This document shows positions 34,069 through 43,166 of a DNA stretch of 64,000 bases, piece by piece. The notes beneath the pieces were generated by a model. It saw nothing but the letters and a program-made list of their open reading frames with translations, did no database searches and had not been told where the DNA came from. The stretch spans positions 8,204 to 72,203 of the forward strand of contig JBBRLP010000010.1 in assembly GCA_038231295.1 (NCBI GenBank), given 5' to 3'. Both the position numbers and the translations under genes were made by a program. The stretch comes from JANXLO01 sp038231295 (GTDB taxonomy: Bacteria > Armatimonadota > Chthonomonadetes > Chthonomonadales > Chthonomonadaceae). Positions within the stretch are counted from its first letter, which is position 1. Each line of letters opens with the position of its first letter.

Positions 34069-35415
34069 CTAATAGTTGAGGCCCGCGATAATATCGCCCT
34101 TACTCATCAGGCCGATGCGATAGCGACCGTTGGGGTTGGTGACGGTGGCTTGCTGTGGATCGTCAATGGGGGTGCCGCCATCGTCCTTGCCGTCCGATCC
34201 TACACTGTAGAGGACGTACTTCTGACCGTCCGGGTGATATTGGAAGGTGCCTGTGAGCGCGAACGGATCGTCGGGCAGTTTGTGCAGGTAGGCGGGCGCG
34301 AGTCCGGTGAGGCTAGACGGATAGCGGCCATGCTCCAGTCGGAAAGCATGAAGCGCGAAGGTGACGAGCAGCAGGCCGTTCAGAGCCTCGTGTTTCACAA
34401 CGGTGAAATTCACGTTGCCAAATACGTCAGCCACAAGCGCGTTGATTGGGTCCGTGGGTATCGGGGGCGGTGAGACTCTGGCGGCATAGGGCTGCCGAGT
34501 ACAGGCGGAGAGCTGATCCATATAGTTCGTGTAGTTCTGGAGTACCCGCTTTTTGCTGTAGAGCAGTGCCATGGCGATGGCAAACTGCTGATGTACAGGC
34601 TCATCCGGTCCGATATTGTCTCTTGCATGGGAGAGAGCATTGCTGACGTTGACGGTACGAAATTTCTCCATTAGCGCGGCCTGCCCGAAGTATTTTTCCT
34701 CTTGCAGCGTGTCTGCACAGGAAAAAGGATTTGCCATTATGGTTTCCAGACGCTGCACGGCGGACCGAGCGTCCGGCGCGTTCAGATGCGCGACAATATC
34801 CCACAGAGGCTTACGCCCGATAGCGCTGCAGGCAACCCCTACCAGGGCACCGATGAGGACGGAGCCGTGCGTAATATCTTCTCCGAAACGCAAGGCATTA
34901 AGACCGCTCTCCGCCGCTCCACCCCAGTTGCCTTCTTCCGCTCGAACACTGCACTGCGCCGCAAGCAGACGTGCGATGGTGCGAAAATGTGATATAGAGG
35001 GCAATGACGCCTCGATGGACCGACTCGAGTGATTCCAACACTCGTAAGCGAAGCCCTGATGCAGGATTTGAAGGACGGCTGCATTCGCCTCAATTACAGC
35101 CTGCTTCTGTTGCAGTGTCATAGGGATCGGCGGCGGAATCGGATTCATAATCATCAGATTCAGTGGGATTTGCACTGGCGGCTCAGCGATTTCGTCTATC
35201 TTTTTGGTCTGGACGAGCTCATGACCGGCTGCCACATAGTAGTCGAAGGCGTTGGGGTTGGGGAGGGAGGGAGTGGGAATCGTCACGGACGGCACATCGC
35301 TCGTGACGCGCCACCAGAGTATCAACAGGCTGAGAACAGGCAAGGCGACAAGGCCCAGCAAAACATTGCGGAGGAGTGTTCGGGGCTTGCGGGTGCGCTG
35401 GCGTGGGGTATCCAT
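34069..35415 (-). CDS. Membrane-anchored protein with pseudopilin-like C-terminus, paralogue 2
   Basis: 448 residues, colinear with the neighbouring 32638-33951 product: membrane segment (LGLVALPVLSLLILWW), PNAFDYYVAAGHELV, FRTIARLLAAQCSVRAEEGN, FGEDITHGSVLIGALVGVAC, then FRLEHGRYPSSLTGLAPAYL and YVLYSVGSDGKDDGGTPIDD. The two arose by tandem duplication and have since diverged. They probably share a promoter upstream, perhaps together with the HEAT-like gene 21 bp further upstream. Confidence 0.75.
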   Translation of the reverse strand: MDTPRQRTRKPRTLLRNVLLGLVALPVLSLLILWWRVTSDVPSVTIPTPSLPNPNAFDYYVAAGHELVQTKKIDEIAEPPVQIPLNLMIMNPIPPPIPMTLQQKQAVIEANAAVLQILHQGFAYECWNHSSRSIEASLPSISHFRTIARLLAAQCSVRAEEGNWGGAAESGLNALRFGEDITHGSVLIGALVGVACSAIGRKPLWDIVAHLNAPDARSAVQRLETIMANPFSCADTLQEEKYFGQAALMEKFRTVNVSNALSHARDNIGPDEPVHQQFAIAMALLYSKKRVLQNYTNYMDQLSACTRQPYAARVSPPPIPTDPINALVADVFGNVNFTVVKHEALNGLLLVTFALHAFRLEHGRYPSSLTGLAPAYLHKLPDDPFALTGTFQYHPDGQKYVLYSVGSDGKDDGGTPIDDPQQATVTNPNGRYRIGLMSKGDIIAGLNY

Positions 35416-35436
35416 ACGTTCTCCCTGAAGGCTTCT

Positions 35437-36546
35437 TCAGGTTAGAGACGTACCGGCGCGAACATTGGTGTCATCCGCAGGTGTCTTTAGCGAAAAAACA
35501 GGTGGTTCGGCCACGGTCGGCGACTGCAAGACGGTCTCGGAGGGCGTTTCGGCAGGGCGCAGCAGATTGTCGGTGGGAACAGGCGCACCGCTCACAGGGC
35601 GCAGTAACTGACTCGCCGCCTCTGTCGGAGTTTCCGCCGCGCTGGCCCGCAGCAGGGTCGCGCTGTCCCGCACCAGTCGCGCTCGCTGCCGCAGGGCAGG
35701 CAGGCATTCCGCTGCTGCCTTCTGGATGTCGGGGCGGACTTCCGGCGAGTCCGCCAATTCAGAGACGGCGGGAATGGCCCGCTTGTCGCCGACCTGCTCC
35801 AGAGCTTGCAGCAGAGCCAACTGCACGGTCTCCGGCGCATCGGGCAGCAGCAGGATCAGCGCCTGCATTCCCTCCGCATCTATATAAGCGGCATCGGAGG
35901 CCCGGATACGCGGCAGCAGATTGGTAAGCGCCTGCATCGCCCGATGCGTCAGCGTTGGGTCGCGTTCCCGCGCCACGACCGCCAGAATGCCGACCGCACG
36001 CGGATCCCAGGATTCACTCAGCCGATTCACGACCTGCTCACTCTGATTCCTGTCCAGCGCCCAGAATCCGCTCAACGGAAAGATCATCCACCAGAACGAG
36101 AAAACGGACGAGCCGCGAAAATAGAACAGGACTAGAAGCCCCATCAGGAGCAGAACCGCCCGGAAAGCCTGTTTGCGGCGCTGACGGCGGGCGGCCCGAA
36201 TCTCGTCCCGCAACTGCTGAATCATCAGGGTGACCCGCTGCTTCTTGCGGGCAATCTCCTCCAATGTCGCGACCAGCCCGTTCACGACCCCGCTGGCCCG
36301 CGTGCGCGTCCAGGTGTCTTCGCTGCGAACGGCCTCCCCGACCGGCATCTGGATCAGCGCGGCATCACGGTCGAACTGCTCCTGCGTCCGCCCTTTGCGG
36401 GTCAGTCCATCCAGCCGAAACAGCAGTTTCAGCGCGGCGTTGAGCGCACTGGCCTGCACTTCAGGGTCACTGCTGGCAAGCGCGTCCGTAACGGACGGGG
36501 CTTCCGCCTCACGCTCTTGAGGGATTTCCTGCACCTGCATCGTCAC
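35437..36546 (-). CDS. Membrane protein with HEAT-like repeats
   Basis: 369 residues. The N-terminal half is helical and soluble (DPEVQASALNAALKLLFRLD), then two hydrophobic stretches (AFRAVLLLMGLLVLFYFRGS; FSFWWMIFPLSGFWAL), then HEAT-like repeats (DPRAVGILAVVARERDPTLT; ETVQLALLQALEQVGDKRAI; IPAVSELADSPEVRPDIQKA) and a disordered Pro/Thr-rich tail. It sits at the head of a probable three-gene unit with the two pseudopilin-like paralogues. Function unknown. Confidence 0.7.
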   Translation of the reverse strand: MTMQVQEIPQEREAEAPSVTDALASSDPEVQASALNAALKLLFRLDGLTRKGRTQEQFDRDAALIQMPVGEAVRSEDTWTRTRASGVVNGLVATLEEIARKKQRVTLMIQQLRDEIRAARRQRRKQAFRAVLLLMGLLVLFYFRGSSVFSFWWMIFPLSGFWALDRNQSEQVVNRLSESWDPRAVGILAVVARERDPTLTHRAMQALTNLLPRIRASDAAYIDAEGMQALILLLPDAPETVQLALLQALEQVGDKRAIPAVSELADSPEVRPDIQKAAAECLPALRQRARLVRDSATLLRASAAETPTEAASQLLRPVSGAPVPTDNLLRPAETPSETVLQSPTVAEPPVFSLKTPADDTNVRAGTSLT

Positions 36547-36697
36547 GCTCCGTCTTTTCTGTCTCTACTCCGCTACTACGATTCTCGTTCGCGCCGTGTT
36601 TCCCTCCTGCCCGCCGCCTCCGGGAACCCGATTTTTCCTGCGGCTTCCCTCGGATTTCCGGCAGGAAACAGACCGCCGAATGCAGAAACGAGAGGGC

Positions 36698-37174
36698 ATG
36701 AACCAGACACCTGCCCCTGACCCTTCGCGCCGCTACGAGGCCGCTCCCATTACCACGTCTGCGGAGCGCGAGGCGGCGTTTGCCATCCGCATGACGGTCT
36801 TCGTCGAAGAGCAGGCCGTCCCGCCGGAAGAGGAACTAGACGCCTACGATGTCACCGCCGCCCACTTCCTCGCCCGTCTTGCCGCTGACCCCGCCCCCTC
36901 CGTCATCGTCGGCACCGCACGGCTTGTGGACAAAGGACACGGCACCGGTAAGATCGGGCGTGTCGCCGTGCTGCGCGAACATCGTGGATTCGGCGTTGGA
37001 GCCTTGCTGATGCGCCGCGTCGAGCAGGCCGCCCGCGAACAGGGCTATACCGAACTCATCCTCGAAGCGCAGTGCCACGCCCTCCCCTTCTACACCAAAC
37101 TCGGCTATCTCGCCGAAGGCGACATCTTCCTCGACTGCAACATCGAACATCGCCTCATGCGAAAATCCCTGTAA
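36698..37174 (+). CDS. GNAT family N-acetyltransferase
   Basis: 158 residues. The acetyl-CoA site is VAVLREHRGFGVGALLMRRV, with the R-G-x-G-x-G/A pattern. FAIRMTVFVEEQAVPPEEEL and ALPFYTKLGYLAEGDIF match the YjcF/ElaA-like branch. Substrate unknown. ATG 36698 has GAGAGGG upstream; ATG 36680 is a possible alternative. Confidence 0.88.
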   Translation: MNQTPAPDPSRRYEAAPITTSAEREAAFAIRMTVFVEEQAVPPEEELDAYDVTAAHFLARLAADPAPSVIVGTARLVDKGHGTGKIGRVAVLREHRGFGVGALLMRRVEQAAREQGYTELILEAQCHALPFYTKLGYLAEGDIFLDCNIEHRLMRKSL

Positions 37175-37194
37175 ATCTCTCCTGAACCTCTCCC

Positions 37195-37222
37195 GTGAAC
37201 CTTTTGGCCTCTCGTTGTACCC
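37195..37222 (+). promoter_or_regulatory. Possible ECF promoter of the sigma/anti-sigma operon
   Basis: GTGAACCTTTT (37195-37205) and CGTTGTACCC (37213-37222) resemble AAC-type ECF promoters, which are often autoregulated. Spacing is approximate. Confidence 0.4.
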
Positions 37223-37233
37223 AATGAATTGAA

Positions 37234-37267
37234 CGCCGCAAAACTTCCCGATTCCCGTTTTGCGGCG
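37234..37267 (+). promoter_or_regulatory. Leader hairpin before the ECF sigma gene
   Basis: CGCCGCAAAAC and GTTTTGCGGCG form an 11-bp stem with a 12-nt loop, ending about 10 bp before the ribosome site. It could act as an attenuator, or as a terminator of the GNAT gene. Confidence 0.5.
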
Positions 37268-37289
37268 GCTTTCTCAGGGAGCGATTTCC

Positions 37290-37883
37290 ATGCAGCAAAA
37301 CGAGATGCAGATGGTACACCGCATACGGAAGGGCGAACGCAAAGCCTTTGCGGAGTTTCTGGACGCCTACGGAACACGGGTGCATCGTCTGGTGCGCCGC
37401 TATGTGACCAACCCCACCGACGCCGAGGATGTGACGCAGGAGATCTTCTGCGACCTCTACCGTAGCATCGGGCAGTTCCGGGGCGATTCCGCGCTGCATA
37501 CGTGGGTCTATCGCCTCGCCGTCAATCACTGCCTGCGCCATTGTCAGCGCTCCCGCACGGACAGTGTGCCGCTGGAGGAGCAGGAGATCGAGGCGAGAGA
37601 CTGGCGCTCCGACCCACAGCAGGCCGCCGCGAAGGGCGAACTGAGCGATCAGGTGCAGACGGCGCTGGAAGGATTGGCCCCGCATCATGCCGATGTGGTG
37701 ATGCTCTGCGAGTTACACGGACTGACCTATCGAGAGTGTGCGAAGGTGCTGGATATTCCCGTCGGCACGGTGAAATCGCGGCTCTCCAACGCGATCCGCC
37801 GCCTGCGGGTCAGTCTGACGAGTTATGTGCTGGGAGACAGCAGCGAAGAGACGGCGCCCGCGCCGCAGGAGGCCCGACGATGA
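37290..37883 (+). CDS. ECF-type RNA polymerase sigma factor
   Basis: 197 residues. Region 2 reads FLDAYGTRVHRLVRRYVTNP and DAEDVTQEIFCDLYRSI; region 4 reads LAPHHADVVMLCELHGLTYR and VPVGTVKSRLSNAIRRLR (as IPVGTVKSRLSNAIRRL). ATG 37290 has GGGAG upstream. The stop overlaps the anti-sigma ATG in ATGA, so the pair is translationally coupled. It may read the GGAACTT-type promoters seen at 9.1 and 11.6 kb, but that link is inference. Confidence 0.95.
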   Translation: MQQNEMQMVHRIRKGERKAFAEFLDAYGTRVHRLVRRYVTNPTDAEDVTQEIFCDLYRSIGQFRGDSALHTWVYRLAVNHCLRHCQRSRTDSVPLEEQEIEARDWRSDPQQAAAKGELSDQVQTALEGLAPHHADVVMLCELHGLTYRECAKVLDIPVGTVKSRLSNAIRRLRVSLTSYVLGDSSEETAPAPQEARR

Positions 37884-39382
37884 ACGAGTGCGAGAAACTC
37901 CGAAACGATTTGAAGGCGTATGTGGACGGGCAGTTGAACCCGGTCTCGCGGATCGCCGTGCGCCTGCATCTGAACCAGTGCGCTTCCTGTCGGAAGGAGA
38001 TCGAGGAGATGCACCAGCTTGGAAAACAGATGCGTGCCGACGACGCTCTGGAGATGACTGAGGCCCTTCGCGCCCGCATCCTCGCCGCCGTCCCGACCAC
38101 CGCCCCCGCTGCTCCCAGGCTTCCGAAATGGCGCAGAAGGCCTGTTCTGGTCTGGGGAGCCACCGCTGCCGCCGCACTCACCTGGTTCGCCCTCTACCCC
38201 ACCCTGAACACCTACGAGCCAAAGCGCAAAGCCGCTGTCCAATCCGCGATGAGGACAACAGAGATGCTGGGCTATTTTCAGGATTACGATGAAGGTGCAA
38301 CGGCCAATATGCCCTTACGGACGATGCGCGGCACCCTTGCAGGCAAGGACACACGCGCTCCCGGAGAAAACGCAATCGTGCATATCGCTAGAAACAGCAT
38401 AAGCGACACCGCCGGTCAGGAGACGACGAGATGGGCATATCCGAGGACTATTGATATCAATGGGAACGCCAATGCAACGAAGAGTTCTCCCTCCACTAAA
38501 TATCACGTCACTCAGGCAAGAACGGCAGTGGGTGGAAAGATGATAGCCGAAGGACAGCGAGAGGATCGCCTGTATAAGACGCCTTCGGAAAATCTCGTCT
38601 CGGAAGGAGCCTCTAACCTGACGCAAAAGATACGTCCGGCTCACCTCCTGAATCAACGCTCTGCGGTAGATAATGTCACATTTAGTGCACCTATAGCCTC
38701 CCCAGAGGACAGTCTACCGACGGAGCGGCAGGTACATCGGGAGGCGAGCCTGACGGTTGAAGTGGCGAACGCGGAGCAGCAGAGCGAGGGCGTGGAGCGG
38801 CTGGTCAAAGAGTCGAAGGGGTATGTGGCGCAGAACCAACTGACGACGGGCGACGACAACACCCGCTCGGCCTCCCTCACCTGCAAAGTCCCGGTAGACC
38901 AGTTCGAGACGGTGATGAACCAGATCGCACGGCTTGGCGCTCTGAAAGCCAAGAGCCTGACCGGGGAAGACATCACGGAAAAAGTGAGCGACGAGCAGGA
39001 GACCGGCCACGTCCTTCGCTCCGACATCGCCATCACCGAAGAGAAACTGAAGGAGCGCCGCAGTCGGGTGCAGACCCTGCGCGACGAGGAGACCCTGCGT
39101 CAGCTTCGCATCCGGGTCGCGCAGTCGCAGGCACGGCTCAAAATACTCAACCGGCTCGGCGCCCTCGCAGAGATCACCGTCGAACTGGACGAGAAGCCCA
39201 AAGCGGCCGTTGCGCCGAAGCCCGTCAGCCCTTTCATGGAGGAGATCAGCGGAACCGGACAGGCGGCAGCCCACTCGTTCCTGATGGCCCTGCGCCTGCC
39301 TCTCCAGCTTCTCGTCTGTATCGTCGTCTACGCGCCCATCTGGGCAATCATTGTCATCGCCTACCGCCGCTTCACCCGCTAA
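37880..39382 (+). CDS. Membrane anti-sigma factor, zinc-finger plus DUF4349
   Basis: 500 residues. The N-terminal anti-sigma zinc finger has HLNQCASC (His-x3-Cys-x2-Cys). A membrane segment follows (VLVWGATAAAALTWFALYP), then a low-complexity spacer. The C-terminal DUF4349 domain holds REASLTVEVANAEQQSEGVE, a coiled coil (EEKLKERRSRVQTLRDEETL) and a final membrane helix (LQLLVCIVVYAPIWAIIVIA). With two membrane segments the DUF4349 part would be extracytoplasmic and could sense envelope state. It begins inside the sigma gene's stop. Its own stop overlaps the stop of convergent deoB. Confidence 0.88.
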   Translation: MNECEKLRNDLKAYVDGQLNPVSRIAVRLHLNQCASCRKEIEEMHQLGKQMRADDALEMTEALRARILAAVPTTAPAAPRLPKWRRRPVLVWGATAAAALTWFALYPTLNTYEPKRKAAVQSAMRTTEMLGYFQDYDEGATANMPLRTMRGTLAGKDTRAPGENAIVHIARNSISDTAGQETTRWAYPRTIDINGNANATKSSPSTKYHVTQARTAVGGKMIAEGQREDRLYKTPSENLVSEGASNLTQKIRPAHLLNQRSAVDNVTFSAPIASPEDSLPTERQVHREASLTVEVANAEQQSEGVERLVKESKGYVAQNQLTTGDDNTRSASLTCKVPVDQFETVMNQIARLGALKAKSLTGEDITEKVSDEQETGHVLRSDIAITEEKLKERRSRVQTLRDEETLRQLRIRVAQSQARLKILNRLGALAEITVELDEKPKAAVAPKPVSPFMEEISGTGQAAAHSFLMALRLPLQLLVCIVVYAPIWAIIVIAYRRFTR

Positions 39383-40617
39383 CCTTCAGACAGAACGCTG
39401 AGGAAACTGGTACCGTGTTGGACGGCGGGGAGGGCGAAGATTTCGCGGAGGGTGGCGGCAATGTCGGCGTAGGTGGCGCGGATGCCGAGGCGAGTGGCGG
39501 GGCGCACGGCAGGTCCGCAGGCGAGCAAAAACGGATACTCCCGGGAGTGGTCGGTGGAGGCGGTGGTGGGGTCGTTGCCGTGGTCGGCGGTGAGGAGGAG
39601 CAGATCGGTGGGACGCAGTTTCGGCAGGAGTTCGCCCAGGCTGCCATCCCACGCTTCCAGCGCATGCGCCATGCCCTGCGGGTTGTTGCGATGCCCGAAG
39701 AGCATATCGAAATCCTCCAGATTGGCGAAAATCAGCGGGCTGTCGTTGGTCTCGACGGCGGTGAGCAGGGCGGCGATGTGCGCGGCGTTGTTGGTCGTGT
39801 GGTCCCAGGTGGCGATGCCGTGCCCGTTGAAAATCTCGTAAATCTTGCCGATAGCATGAACGGCATGACCCGCCGATTGTAGGGCGTCCAGCATGGTCGG
39901 GGGCGGGTCGAGCGGAAAGTCTTTGCGGCGTTCCGTGCGAGCGAACGGGCCGGGCGTCAGGGGCTGCACGGCGAACGACGAGGCATCCGCGCCGAGGCCG
40001 CCATCCCCCACAAACGGGCGGCAGATGACGCGCCCGACCGCGTGTTGCCCGGTCAGCAGATGCCGGGCGAGTTCGCAGATTTCGTACTGCCGGGCGATGG
40101 GAAACAGTTCCTCGTGCATGGCGATCTGAAACACGCTGTCGGCGGAGGTGTAGACGATGGGAGAGCCAGTTCGCAGATGCTCCGCGCCTAACTGCTCGAT
40201 AATCACCGTGCCGGAGGCCGCGATGTTGCCCAGCGTCTTCGTGCCAATCGCCTGCTCAAAAGCCGCGATCACCTCCGGGGGAAAGCCGTGCGGATAGGTC
40301 GGAAACGGCTGCGTCAGCACCACGCCTGCCATCTCCCAATGCCCGGTAATGGTGTCTTTCCCCGGCGATGCCTCCGTCATCTTGCCCCATCCGCCCAGCG
40401 GAGCCTCCACAGGCGGCACACCCGCAATCTCGGTGACGTTCCCCAATCCGAGTTGGCCCATGTTCGGCAGATTCAGTCCGCCCACTGCCGCCGCCGTATG
40501 CGCCAGCGTGTTGCTGCCCACATCCCCATAGCGGTCGGCATCCGGCAATTCCCCCGCTCCCACGCCATCCAGCACCACTAAAATCACTCGCTCGAATGTT
40601 GGTGAAACTGGCGTCAT
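39379..40617 (-). CDS. deoB: Phosphopentomutase
   Basis: 412 residues. The alkaline phosphatase-superfamily metal sites are visible: VILVVLDGVGAGELPDADRY near the N-terminus, GKDTITGHWE in the middle with the Thr that is phosphorylated, and LLLLTADHGNDPT near the C-terminus. It interconverts ribose-1- and ribose-5-phosphate in nucleoside salvage. No other nucleoside gene is adjacent. Confidence 0.96.
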   Translation of the reverse strand: MTPVSPTFERVILVVLDGVGAGELPDADRYGDVGSNTLAHTAAAVGGLNLPNMGQLGLGNVTEIAGVPPVEAPLGGWGKMTEASPGKDTITGHWEMAGVVLTQPFPTYPHGFPPEVIAAFEQAIGTKTLGNIAASGTVIIEQLGAEHLRTGSPIVYTSADSVFQIAMHEELFPIARQYEICELARHLLTGQHAVGRVICRPFVGDGGLGADASSFAVQPLTPGPFARTERRKDFPLDPPPTMLDALQSAGHAVHAIGKIYEIFNGHGIATWDHTTNNAAHIAALLTAVETNDSPLIFANLEDFDMLFGHRNNPQGMAHALEAWDGSLGELLPKLRPTDLLLLTADHGNDPTTASTDHSREYPFLLACGPAVRPATRLGIRATYADIAATLREIFALPAVQHGTSFLSVLSEG

Positions 40618-40839
40618 CGCTGCGATTTCCCTTCTTCGGGTAACAGACTTCGCGCCCGGCTGCCTCGTCTGCTGCGTATGGAATGGATCATTGTACCACG
40701 CTGTTTGGTGGCGGATGGAACAGCGGAACGGGCATGAGGGTACAATAACGATAGTAACACACGTTTCGTAATGAGACTGGTAGGGTAGGCTCTCTTTCGT
40801 CCGTCTCGCTGAGAGTGTAAGCAGGCGCAGAGAGGAGGC

Positions 40840-41499
40840 ATGATGTCAGTATTTCTCGCGCTGATGGTAGCGGGGTTGACCGGGCTGATCGTGATGGCGA
40901 TTCCAGCGTTCGGGCGGCATGGGCATATCGGGACTTCGCACGGCATTGGTCCGGCAGGGCATAGCGGCCTGTCTATCGGACCGGCGCATGGCGCGGCCCA
41001 TCCCGGTGGCGCGGCCGTCGGGCAGAGCCTGACCGCTGCCGGTCAGGCAGCCTCCGGGCAGAGCGGAGCTTCCGGCCCGGACCTGACGCGGTTTCTGCCC
41101 TCGCCCCGGATGATCTTCAGCCTGCTCGCGCTGTACGGAGCGTTCGGAAACGCGATTCACGGCGGCCTGCATCTCTCGATGATGCTTTCCGCTATTCTGG
41201 CTGCGATTCCCGCGCTGCTGCTGGAGAAGTTCGCTGTGACCCCGCTCTGGAACGCCCTGATCGCCGCGCAGGGAACGCCCTGTTCGCCGCTGGAAGCCCT
41301 GACCCTGTGCGAGGCGGAGGCGGTGACGCCTTTCCGCAACGGCAAGGGCATCGTCGCGGTCGAGCGGGACGGACGGCTGGTGCAGTTCTCGGCGCATCTC
41401 GCGGAGGATCAGGCGCACCTGAGCGTGCGGGTCGGCGACAAACTTCGCATTGAAGAGGTGGACACGGCGCAGGAACGCATGACTGTCACCCTGATGTAG
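40840..41499 (+). CDS. NfeD-like membrane protein (partner of the SPFH protein)
   Basis: 219 residues. A hydrophobic N-terminus (FLALMVAGLTGLIVMAIPAF), a Gly/His/Ala-rich loop, a membrane region around SMMLSAILAAIPALLLEKF and a C-terminal beta-barrel-like segment (GKGIVAVERDGRLVQFSAHL; VRVGDKLRIEEVD) that resembles the OB fold of NfeD proteins. The gene is immediately upstream of an SPFH/flotillin gene, the usual NfeD context. AGGAGG precedes two adjacent ATG codons. Confidence 0.75.
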   Translation: MMSVFLALMVAGLTGLIVMAIPAFGRHGHIGTSHGIGPAGHSGLSIGPAHGAAHPGGAAVGQSLTAAGQAASGQSGASGPDLTRFLPSPRMIFSLLALYGAFGNAIHGGLHLSMMLSAILAAIPALLLEKFAVTPLWNALIAAQGTPCSPLEALTLCEAEAVTPFRNGKGIVAVERDGRLVQFSAHLAEDQAHLSVRVGDKLRIEEVDTAQERMTVTLM

Positions 41500-41588
41500 C
41501 CCGCAAAGCCGCACTGTATTATCGTTTTACCGTAGTGGAGGGCGCGGACGCACGAAAGAACCGCGCCGGAAAACAGGAGCATACGCAG

Positions 41589-42980
41589 ATGGAGTGGATT
41601 ATTCTGGCAGGAGGCGTCGCCGCCGTCCTGATCTTGACCGCCGTGATTGTCACGACCTTTCTTCGCAGCGTGGACGCGGGGCAGATACTGCTCGCGGGGC
41701 GCGGCGGCAAACTCAAAATCTACCGGGGGCCGTGCAAGGCGCTCGTCATTCCCGTCATCACGCAGATACGCCTCATCCCGGCCCAGGCTATCAACGTGGA
41801 CATCGAGATCACCGATCAGACGGCAGACGTGGACACCAACGGACGGCCTGCCCCGGTCAAGGTGACCGTCAAGGCGTCCGCTATCGTCAGCGTCGGCGAG
41901 AACGATGCGATGGTCAACACCGCCGGTAACAAGTTCTTCTCGAAACCGCCGATGGACCAGTTGCAGACCCTGACGGACGTGCTTTCGTCCGCCGGTCGCC
42001 GCGCCATCAACCTGCTCAAGCACGACCAGCTTTTCAACGCCCGTACCACCAACCCCGCGCAGCCACAGGCGCCCGGCAACGCCCTCGCCATTCCCAGTGT
42101 TCCCGGCGTCCACGGCGCACTTGCGGTGCAGACCGACGACGATGAACTCGCGGTCATCATCAAAGACGCCTGTTCGCGGGAACTGCTTGACCTGGGACTG
42201 ACCTTCAACAGTCTCAACATCAAGGCCGTTCTGAGCGAGGTCGCTGAGGCCCGCCGCCGTGAGTCCGCCGCCCGCGCCAAAGCCAGCGCAGATGTCGTGC
42301 AGGCGCAGGAAGAGCAGCGGGCGCGAATCGCCCAGCTCGAAGCCGCGCAGAAGATCAACGATCAGGAGAAGAATCTGAATATGCAGATTGCCTCCAACGG
42401 CGCATCCATCGCCCGCGCCGAGGCCGAGAAGCAGTCGGCTGTCCGCCAGCAGCGCGAGGCGGAACTGTCGGCAAATCAGATCACGCAAGCCCGTGCCGAT
42501 GCCGAGCAGAACGTCATTCAGCAGGAGGCCGAAGGCCGCGCCCAGGCTGCCCGCATCATCGCTATCGCCGAAGCCGAGGCGGGAGCCATCCGCATGAAGG
42601 CTCAGGCCCTGATGGAATCGGGACAGGCGTACCTCGACCTGCGGAAACTGGAACTCGCCCCGGCCCTCACCCGCGAGGTCGCCGGTGCGCTCGCCAACGG
42701 ACAGTTCGTCAACTTCGGCACCACCGGCGAGGGCGGTCACAGCGCCGCCTCCGCAGGCTCCGATGATGTGATGCGCGTCGTGCAGACCCTGATGGCCGCG
42801 CAGGTCGTTGGCAACGCCACCAACGGCAGCGGAGACAATAGCCGCAAACCCTATATCCGCAAGGACAACAGCGACCTGCTGAGCGCGGCGAACGTTGAGC
42901 CGGATGCCGCGCTCGTCCGCGCCCAGGCGAGCAATCCCCAGGTTCCCCCGATCCCGCAGCGCCCGCAGGTGCGGAAGTAA
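41589..42980 (+). CDS. SPFH/flotillin-like membrane scaffold protein
   Basis: 463 residues. One N-terminal membrane segment (IILAGGVAAVLILTAVIVTT), an SPFH domain (VDAGQILLAGRGGKLKIYRG; VIPVITQIRLIPAQAINVDI), and a long Ala/Glu-rich coiled coil (ARAEAEKQSAVRQQREAELS; EGRAQAARIIAIAEAEAGAI) typical of flotillins. It probably organises membrane microdomains together with the NfeD-like protein. ATG 41589 has AGGAG 9 bp upstream. An HtrA-like protease gene follows after a hairpin. Confidence 0.92.
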   Translation: MEWIILAGGVAAVLILTAVIVTTFLRSVDAGQILLAGRGGKLKIYRGPCKALVIPVITQIRLIPAQAINVDIEITDQTADVDTNGRPAPVKVTVKASAIVSVGENDAMVNTAGNKFFSKPPMDQLQTLTDVLSSAGRRAINLLKHDQLFNARTTNPAQPQAPGNALAIPSVPGVHGALAVQTDDDELAVIIKDACSRELLDLGLTFNSLNIKAVLSEVAEARRRESAARAKASADVVQAQEEQRARIAQLEAAQKINDQEKNLNMQIASNGASIARAEAEKQSAVRQQREAELSANQITQARADAEQNVIQQEAEGRAQAARIIAIAEAEAGAIRMKAQALMESGQAYLDLRKLELAPALTREVAGALANGQFVNFGTTGEGGHSAASAGSDDVMRVVQTLMAAQVVGNATNGSGDNSRKPYIRKDNSDLLSAANVEPDAALVRAQASNPQVPPIPQRPQVRK

Positions 42981-43004
42981 GTCCGGGGCGTCGCCGTGCG
43001 AAAG

Positions 43005-43036
43005 TTTACCTCCTGCCCGTTTGAGCAGGAGGTAAA
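43005..43036 (+). terminator. Hairpin after the SPFH gene
   Basis: TTTACCTCCTGC and GCAGGAGGTAAA form a 12-bp stem with an 8-nt loop 25 bp after the stop codon. Confidence 0.65.
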
Positions 43037-43166
43037 ACTGTTCCTCCGGGCGATGTGCGAAGGCACGGGTCGGGTGTATCCTGTAGTCCATAGCCGCCAT
43101 AGTCTGCATGGAAACGTGCAGGACGGGAAATGCGGCGCAAAAAGGACAACAGGGAGTAACAAAGCA

